This document shows, piece by piece, positions 14,301 through 23,500 of a DNA stretch of 64,000 bases. Source of the stretch: Periplaneta americana. Lineage: Eukaryota > Arthropoda > Insecta > Blattodea > Blattidae. The notes beneath the pieces are model-generated. The model had not been told where the DNA came from. It saw only the letters and a list, made by a program, of their open reading frames with translations, and made no database searches. The position numbers were made by a program, and so were the translations under genes. The stretch spans positions 13,290,300-13,354,299 of the forward strand of contig NC_091131.1 in the NCBI RefSeq assembly GCF_040183065.1. The letters are read 5' to 3'. Position 1 is the first letter of the stretch; the number at the start of each line of letters is the position of its first letter.

Positions 14301-17300
14301 TAATACTCTTCGTATAATTCATCGAAAAAGAAGCAGGAGTGTTTATGTTTGCAATATCAACCAAGCAGTATTTCGTCTTATACCATGTATAATATTCCAA
14401 TGAAAAGTGAAAATCGTATCCGTGGTTATTCTCACCTTTCTTCTCGCTTTCCATGTTCTATAATGTCACTGCTAACACATACTACTAATATAGTCTATTT
14501 AAAATATCGTACGATGAAGTAATACACGATTCTAAAAATCGTCAAATAATTAACACGTTTTGCGTTATTTTCCAGGAGAGGTAAATATAGGTAGCCTACA
14601 GTATACCACCTATTTGAATTATCTCTTTGCCCTGTCCGAGAATACGAGATAATGTATGTACTTCTAAACCACACGCCTCTGCAGTCAGATTCTTTGTTTC
14701 TAAAAAAAAAAATAACACGCATTGCATCATAAGCTAGTCCTTCAGAAAAAATTATAATACAGAAAATACAATACTCCTCGTCTGCGAGTGTAGGACTATC
14801 CTTTTGCGTATAACAGATGAAACACCAGAGCCAATTGCAATCTCTTCAAGAGCCATTGTTACGGTAAGTTACACATCACACAAGAGAAAACAGCCCACAT
14901 CTGAATTTGAAAATAAACAGAATCTATCTTCGTTTATAGAAAGGGACTGCAGAGCAAAATATGTTGTATATTGTAGGTTGGATATCTCTGTTTAGTCTTA
15001 AAGCGATAACACGCGAACCAGTTGACATACAATTGCCATTCTTATACTGTTGGATTCAGAATTCGGAGCTCTATCGAATGCCATAGCTTAAAATTCATTC
15101 CTAGCCATAAGTATTGTGCGCGCAAGAAATAAACTAATACGCGACGCTTCAGCGAGACTTCGCGACGATTTAACTAGGCAACACCGCTTCACTGTCACTG
15201 GCTAGTCGACATAGACCGGCCTGAACTAGCTCCGCCTTATATGCCTTCTTATTCTGAAAGCGCTTTAAATCCGTAGACAACGTGTAAGAAAAGACGGGCA
15301 GAGTTTTGTAATTGCAGTACTGTCGTCCACCTTCATGGTGAGAATAAAATTATAATGATTGCAGTAATAATAATGAGGGTGAGGAATGACAGCGAGGATG
15401 ATGTTGATGACGATGAGTATGGTATGACGATGACGACGGCGATGATAATGAATGTAACTACCAATGATGACCATCCAACTGATGACGATGACAACTGATA
15501 ATAACGATGACGGCTGATGATAACGACAATGATAATGGCGATGATAACTGATGAAAAAATGATGAAGATACAACGGCGATTCACAATGTCGATGACAAAA
15601 CTGATGATGACGATGACAAAACTAATGACGACGATGACAAAACTGATGACGATGACAGTACTGATGACGATGATGACAAAACTGATGACGATGACAATAC
15701 TGATGACGACGGTGACAAAACTGATGACGACGGTGACAATACTGATGACGATGACAATACTGATGACGACGATGACAAAACTGATGACGATGACAATACT
15801 GATGACAACGATGACAACTAATGACGATGACAAAACTGATGACGACGATGACAAAACTAATGACGACGATGACAATACTGATGACGACGATAACAAAACT
15901 GATGACGATGACAAAACTAATGATGATAATACTGATGACGACGATGATAGTACTGATGACGACGATAACAGAACTGATGACAATGACAAAACTGATGACG
16001 ACGATGACAACTGATGACGATGATAACTGATGACGACGATGACAAAACTGATGACGACGATGACAACTGATGACGATGATAACTGATGACGACGATGACA
16101 AAACTGATGACGATGGCAGTACTGATGACGACGATGACAAAACTGATGACGATGACAACTGATGACGATGATAACTGATGACGATGACAAAACTGATGAC
16201 GACGATGACAACTGATGACGATGATAACTGATGACGACGATGACAAAACTGATGACGATGGCAGTACTGATGACGACGATGACAAAACTGATGACGATGA
16301 CAACTGATGACGATGATAACTGATGACGACGATGACAAAACTGATGACGATGATAACTGATGACGACGATGACAAAACTGATGACGACGATGACAACTGA
16401 TGACGACGACAGTACTGATGACGACGATGACAAAACTGATGACAATGACAATACTGATGACGACGATGACAGTACTGATGACGACAATGACAACTGATTA
16501 CGACTATAGAAATAGCAATGATTATAACAATGTGAACGACTGATAATGTCGATGACAAAATTGATAACCATTGTGACATCCACTCATGATGATATCAACG
16601 CCGATGACAATGACGATGATGGTAACTGATGACGACGACTAATAATGATGATGGCGATGACGACTGACGATGATATGCTATGCCAACGCCGATGATTATG
16701 ACTGTGGGAACGATTGATGATACTAACGTCGATGATAATGATGATTGCAACTACAGCTGACGATAAATCGTGATAATATAAACGCCCATGGTAATGAAGA
16801 TGATGAAGAATGATACCAACGATCATAATGATGACTGACGATGACGATACGAATGCCGATGATTATGACGATGGCTACGATAGGTGATAACGATGACGAC
16901 GGATAATAATACTAGAGAAGAAGATAATAATGACGACTGATTGTGATATCAACTCCGAAGACAATGACGATGACAAATTATGATAACGAATATTATGACA
17001 GATGATGACGATACCAACTCCGATGACAATGACGATGACGAATTATGATAACGAAGATTATAATGATGACAGATGATGACGATAGCAACTCAGATGGCAA
17101 TGACGATGACGAATTATGGTAACGAAGATTATAATGATGAGAGATGATGATACCAACTCCGATGACATGACGATGACGAATTATGATAACGAAGATTATA
17201 ATGATGACAGATGATGACGATAGCAACTCAGATGGCAATGACGATGACGAATTATGGTAACGAAGATTATAATGATGAGAGATGATGATACCAACTCCGA

Positions 17301-17495
17301 TGACATGACGATGACGAATTATGATAACGAAGATTATAATGATGACAGATGATGACGATAGCAACTCAGATGGCAATGACGATGACGAATTATGATAACG
17401 AAGATTATAATGATGACAGATGATGATACCAACTCCGATGACATGACGATGACGAATTATGATAACGAAGATTATAATGATGACAGATGATGATG

Positions 17496-17539
<44 letters not shown>

Positions 17540-20500
17540 TTTACGATACTAACTCCGATGACAATGCCGATGAAAACGATTAATGATATGAACGAGATCA
17601 TAATGAAGGTTATTTACGATGACGGCACCAATGCAAACTATGATGATAGTGCTTGAGAACTGTCTGTTGTTGCAGGATACGAACGACCCGGATGTGAAGA
17701 GGCTGTACTTCGAGAAGCTGTACACGCAGCCGCCTGAAAAAGCATTCACGACGCTGGAGGTAGGGGTGGCCAACATCCGCAAAGGCCTGCACGCGTTCCA
17801 AGGAGACGCGGATGCGTACAAGTTCATAAGCGACACCATGGAGGAGCACGAGAAGTGTCGCTTCAAGGAGATCGTGTTCTTCGTCACCAACTCGCTGGGC
17901 TATCCCGTCAGGAAGGGCTCGCCCTACAAGGAGCTCATCGCCAGGAAGTGAGTGCAACAGATGGACGGGGACATTAATGTCCAAGTTTAGTCTTTGCCAT
18001 AGTCTGTTATTGGTCTAACTCTCTTCACATACGTTGTGATGTGATATTTCCTACGTCTTTGCCCGCACAGCACAAAAGTATGCATAATAGTTTTAACGCC
18101 TGCAGTAATGTGTTTCGACTGCACGCACAGCGAGGGAGGCAGAGAAGTTGCCGCACAATCACGGCGTTTTCGTGTACAGTGCAGGACCAGTAGTCACTCT
18201 GTACGCACGGAGGTGGGTTTACATAGTCCTTAATGGGCTATTCCATATGAAATCGATCAGTAAAAAACCTCGCATTTTTTTATATTCTACTTTTTTCCCT
18301 ATTTATACAAGGTGCTGAGGACAGTGCATTTGCAAAAACATACTATGAAAGTCAAACGGTTTTCGTGTTGTTGAGCGACAGATTTAGCGTATTTTAGAAA
18401 AACAAGCCTCTTTCAGTACTCAGAACTCTGGAACCATTTACTGCAGAACATTGAACGGGAGCTCATTTTGAAGCTGACATTTGGTAGGTTATGATAAGAA
18501 GTAATACTTACTTTTATTGTATACAGAGAGACAGATAATCTGATTTTACTTACTTTTAGGCTCTTTGCCCATTTGTAAAAATGGGAAAAATATTGAGAAA
18601 AAAACCTTGCATTATTAAGAGGGATTCGGCATTGTTTGCTTAGTGTCACGGCAATAAGTTTCGAGGGTATTAAATAAATTATTTTCACACGCCTGGACTT
18701 GAACGGCGCAGTACAGCACGCACTTGCCGAGAGATGAGATAAGCGAGATAAGCGAGCATTGGGCGTCATTTTACTCCTGTGTTTATGAAAACCTGTGGTA
18801 AAGCTAGCCCTGCTATGCGCTACTAGACGAAACATCACGTGTTTGTCTCCTGGCCTTGCTTGCCTAGGCTAGCTCCTGCCTCACAGTCAGCTGGTTAGCT
18901 CACGCGCGTATTATTTATTTTCTTTATTTGATATTTTCAATACTTCCTTATTAACGTTGCACCAGTAAAAAATATGTTTATTTGTACTTTCAATTCATTC
19001 ATTCATTCATTCATTCATTCATTCATTCATTCATTCATTCATTCATTCATTCATTCATTCATTCATTTATTTTATTCCATAGATCTTACATGAGCAATGA
19101 AGCTTTAAGATGTGGAACATGTCAACATTTTACAATATTACAATTACAATTTTTACAAATTTTTATAGTTTTACAATTTAGTAATTTTCTACAATTTTTA
19201 CAATGTTGTACAATTTTTTTACATTTTGGCGAGATGTAGTGAGATGAGATGAGGTCCGAGGATTCGCCAAAATATTACCCGGCATTTGCCTTTTCGGTGG
19301 GGGAAACCTCGGAAAAACCCAACCAGGTAATCAAATCAAAGGGGGTAATCAAATCAAAGGTGTTGATGCCAAGGACTCGCCATAGACCATCCGGCTTGAG
19401 TACCACGGCTGTGGAAAACCTCCGAAGAAACCAAAGTCCAAAGGGGGATCCAACCCAAGCCCGAACGCAGCTCCGGAACAGCAGCCCATTGCAGTGCATT
19501 GAAGACTGTTATACATGAATAATTCAATGCGGAATTTAACCATATATTTTAAAAATATTTTTTCCTGGCTAAAGGTGTCTTAATGAGGAAAAATCTAAAT
19601 TTCTCCATTTCCATAAAAAGTAAGAAAAACTGTTTATATGTGAATATAAACTTTAATTTCTCAGCATCAAAATAAACCATGATTTTGATCATTGGGTCAA
19701 AGGGTTTCGGAGCCACAACAGTTTAAAGTTGCTAATTTTATGAAAATACGATGAATTAAAATATTTTTAATTTAAACACTATGAAGTTCTGATGCCTCAA
19801 ACTTTATACAAAGCACTGTATTACAGTTGTCAACGGACAGAAAAAGTTTCATTGTTTTTAAAAATTGCAAGGTCAATTTTCTCTATATCTCGGTCGATTT
19901 GAGATGGAATAGTCCAGATGGACGACACAAAAGTATGCATGATAGTTTTAACGCCTGCAGTAATGTGTTTCGATAGCACGCACAGCGAGGGAGACAGAGA
20001 AATTGCCGAACAATCACGGCGTTTTCGTGGACAGTTCAGGACCAGTAATCACTCTGTAGGCACGGAGGTGGGTTTACATAGAGTCCTTAATATAATAAAT
20101 GGCTGCCGTAGCACGGCGTCTGGCTCCGGGGCGTCAGTCAAGCATGACCCGGTAAAATGCTGCCTACAACGGCGGAGTCAGAGATGCATTGTGTATCTTA
20201 CCTTACAGCAGATGTTGTTGTTGTTTTCTAATGCCAAGCGTTTGACAATAAAGTCATTTGACTTCTTGCACTCCAATATTTTTCAAAGATATTATCATGA
20301 CCAGCCACTGAAGCACAGATTTTGAGATGTTCCGAATCCATTTCTTGGTTTGAGTTGCACAATGGGCAGTTAGGGGACTGATATATTCCAATTCTATGCA
20401 GGTGTTTGGTCAAACAATCGTGGCCTGTTGCCATTCTAAATGCAGCTACAGTCGATTTTCGTGGTAAATCGGGAATTAACTGTGGATTTTGATGCAGAGA

Positions 20501-23500
20501 GTTCCATTTTTTCCTTTGAGATTGTGTTATCAAATTTTGTTTGTTGAAGTCTAAGTATGTAGATTTAATAAATCTTTTCATAGAGTAATACGTAGATTTA
20601 GTAACAGGTCTGTAAGTAGCAGTGCTGCCCTTCTTTGCTAAAGCATCCGCATTCTCGTTTCCCAGGATTCCACTATGGGATGGTATCCATTGGAATACAA
20701 TTCTTTTATTGAGTGATATTAATTGAGAGAGCATTTTAGTTATTTCTGCTGTTTGAGATGAAGGTGTGTGTTTAGAGACTATTGATAGAATAGCTGCTTT
20801 GGAGTCTGACAATATAACTACACTCTTAAATTTATTGATGTGGCATAGAAGATTCCTGAGACTTTCACTTATTGCAATGATTTCTCCATCAAAACTTGTT
20901 GTTCCATATCCATGAGATCTATAAAGTGAGAAGAGACAGCACGTAACACCTGCACTGGCACCTTGTTCTCTGGAGATCAAGGATCCTTCGGTGTATAAAT
21001 GAAGCCAGTTTTGTGGAGAGTACCTAATATTAATTGTCTCTAAAGACAATTGTTTCATTATTTCACTGTTTACTTCTGATTTCAGAATTTATTCTGTTAA
21101 ATTTAGATTATATTCTATATTTAATAATGTTTATGCTCGACCATGCCGAAATGTAGTAATTATACACCTGGTAGCAGTCCTTTAATGCATGTCATTAAAG
21201 TATACCTATTCATTAAAGTTCAGGTTTTCGATTATTCTCGGATATGCAATCGAAAGACAACTAGGGAAACGTCACGAAGGCTGGAAATCCAATACTGTCG
21301 CAGAAGGTTATGTTCTGTTACTATAATAATTAGCGTTAATTGTAAATAATATTCATATAAATTCAATTTGTCATCTCGTTTTTCAATGTCGAATTCAATT
21401 TCAACGTTATATCAAGATTAATTTTTATCTTACTCTCTAGATTATATCAAGGTCGTCGACATTCGTTTCCCGGAAAAAAATCAATACTTTCGCGTCTGCG
21501 CACATCTCACAATTTATGAGGTAGGCTATTGCACTCACTCGCATAACAATAACATGAATACTTATGAATAATTTCAAGTTAGAAATATGGTCGAGCATAA
21601 AAAGTTGTATGAAACTTGCCTATAATGGTAATTAAGACGCTCGTATGAAAATTATGAAACTCGCTTGCGCTCGTTTCATAAACATCCTCCCGTCTTAATT
21701 ACTGCCATTATAGGCTCGTTGCATAATGTACTATAAAGGGTTGGTTTAATTTGTAAGTTTTCTTTTAAATTCGGGATATTGATTCTGTTTTAATTCTTGA
21801 ACCATAGATATGAAACTTACAGCAGGTGTAGAAATTGCCCTTCTTCTTCTCGTATACAAGTTTTATATCGCGAGTATATGTTGTCATTCACTAGTATGAT
21901 CTCCAATTCATGATCAATATAGCAATGTGACTTGTGAATTTCTATAATAGGTGGCTTTTTCCATCAGCGAGAAATGTGAAAATTCTTCAATATTAATGTA
22001 GTTTTCGATTTTCATTTTGTAACTCTTTTACTCGTATTGGTTTAAAATTTGGTACGAAATATTTATTAATTCATTTATTCTGATAGAGTTAAGGCCATGA
22101 GGCCTTCTCTTCCACACTACCACAAGTGACCAGTGAATTGTGGACCAGCCTTTAATTGAACAGTTCGATGCCAGCTCTTAAATAAATGTCCAATACGTAT
22201 GATGTACAGCAGTGATGCCAAAGCAAGCGATTTTTCTGACCTTGACGTCGTGCGTAGGCATTAGGCGCTAGGTATGCTAGGAGGAATATGCAGCCTGTTG
22301 GATTAAGAAAACAGTGGTGCACAAACTTCAAACGGAACGTGAAATTTTATGTCGTTATTTTTATATGACTTCTTTCTGTTTGTTATTTTATATATTGTCT
22401 GTAAAACAAAAATACTAACACCTACTTCTTAGCCTAATATTGCAGTTGTGTTTTAAACGTTAATAACATAACAAAGAGTAAAGAAGGAACATTCACACAA
22501 ATTCCATAATATCTACAACTATATTGTACTAAGTGAATTAAACACATCATTCATAAAGAAAGTGTTATCCCAAAGAAAGACACTGAATATTACATGATAA
22601 ATTGAAATTGACATTGATGGTATCTTTAGCCTTATAAAACTAATCAAAACAATATTAGAGTACAAAGTAAAGTTGTCTAGGTATAGGCTATGTTTTAACT
22701 GTAACTAATATTACATAATAAAACTCTTATCGCATTATGCTTTTAGGTGATATTGGTGAGCAACTTTCTGTTATGAGAATATTAAATTATCTCGAAATCT
22801 GCTGAAGCTATAGAGCTGACGTTTTACCAACACATAGGCACATATCTTTTGTTTGTGGTGTAACTGTATTTTTGCTTTGTTAATTCATTTCCTTACAAAC
22901 ATTTTCCATGCGAATATTTTCAAACATTTTAATACACTATGTTCAGTAATACGTATTTACGATATATTAGATTTACAAAAACATTGTTTTAGTAGCTGTA
23001 AGGCTACTAAACAAACATATCTGAAAAAGTCATTTTTCTGTAAAAAATTTGAGAAACTATTCCTTTTGAATAAAAAAGTAAACTTGTGAAAAATGAGCAT
23101 TAAAATTAAAACTTACATACTTATCAGACAAATCTAAAAATTAACATGGATACAGTTTTAATAAGTTCTCTTCCCTTTATCTATTGAATCAGTGCTGGCC
23201 ATCCCTGAATATAGCTCGACCAAGCGGCATATACTACCTCTTTCGTCTGTCTCTTTCCTTTCAGCTGTAAAGCGCTCAGGCTCTCCTGGGCTCTAAAGCG
23301 CGCGCTTGCTCCTGTGGGCATCAATTGACATCATTGATGTACAGAAACGCACTGCCTAATCAGTAATCATGTTTATTTGATATCTCGAGAACTTTATGTG
23401 TTAAAAGAATGAAACTTTTTTTTCCATTTGAAGAACATTCCATGAAATTTTATCGGTTTCTTTCTGAGACACTTCATTTAACATAAAATTATAATGTTGA

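Larger units (their letters stand above)
12826..15264. mobile_element. 2.4-kb inverted-repeat element in intron 6, gene 1
   Basis: The ends are inverted: AGCGCTTTCAGAATAAGAAG at the left and its complement at 15240-15264. The flanks are TTAT and TTAA. The homologous place in gene 2 (about 52801-52815, ACATTTAACTCCGTAGAC) is uninterrupted, so the element entered gene 1 after the duplication, probably at TTA or TTAA. No transposase was recognised. A SINE and a ~170-bp tandem repeat lie inside. Confidence 0.75.
18235..19915. mobile_element. Inverted-repeat element in intron 7, gene 1
   Basis: Ends GGGCTATTCCATATGAAATC and the inverse GATTTGAGATGGAATAGTCC. TTAA lies next to the left end, but clean flanking duplications were not seen. 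The interior holds an (ATTC)n array and SINE pieces. No transposase was recognised. Confidence 0.6.

Noticed and set aside
15333-16583. Very long open frames on both strands (poly-Asp/Thr, Ser/Val/His-rich)
   Set aside because: They follow mechanically from the GATGAC minisatellite, whose units lack stops in several frames. No start context, no homology, and the region is intronic.
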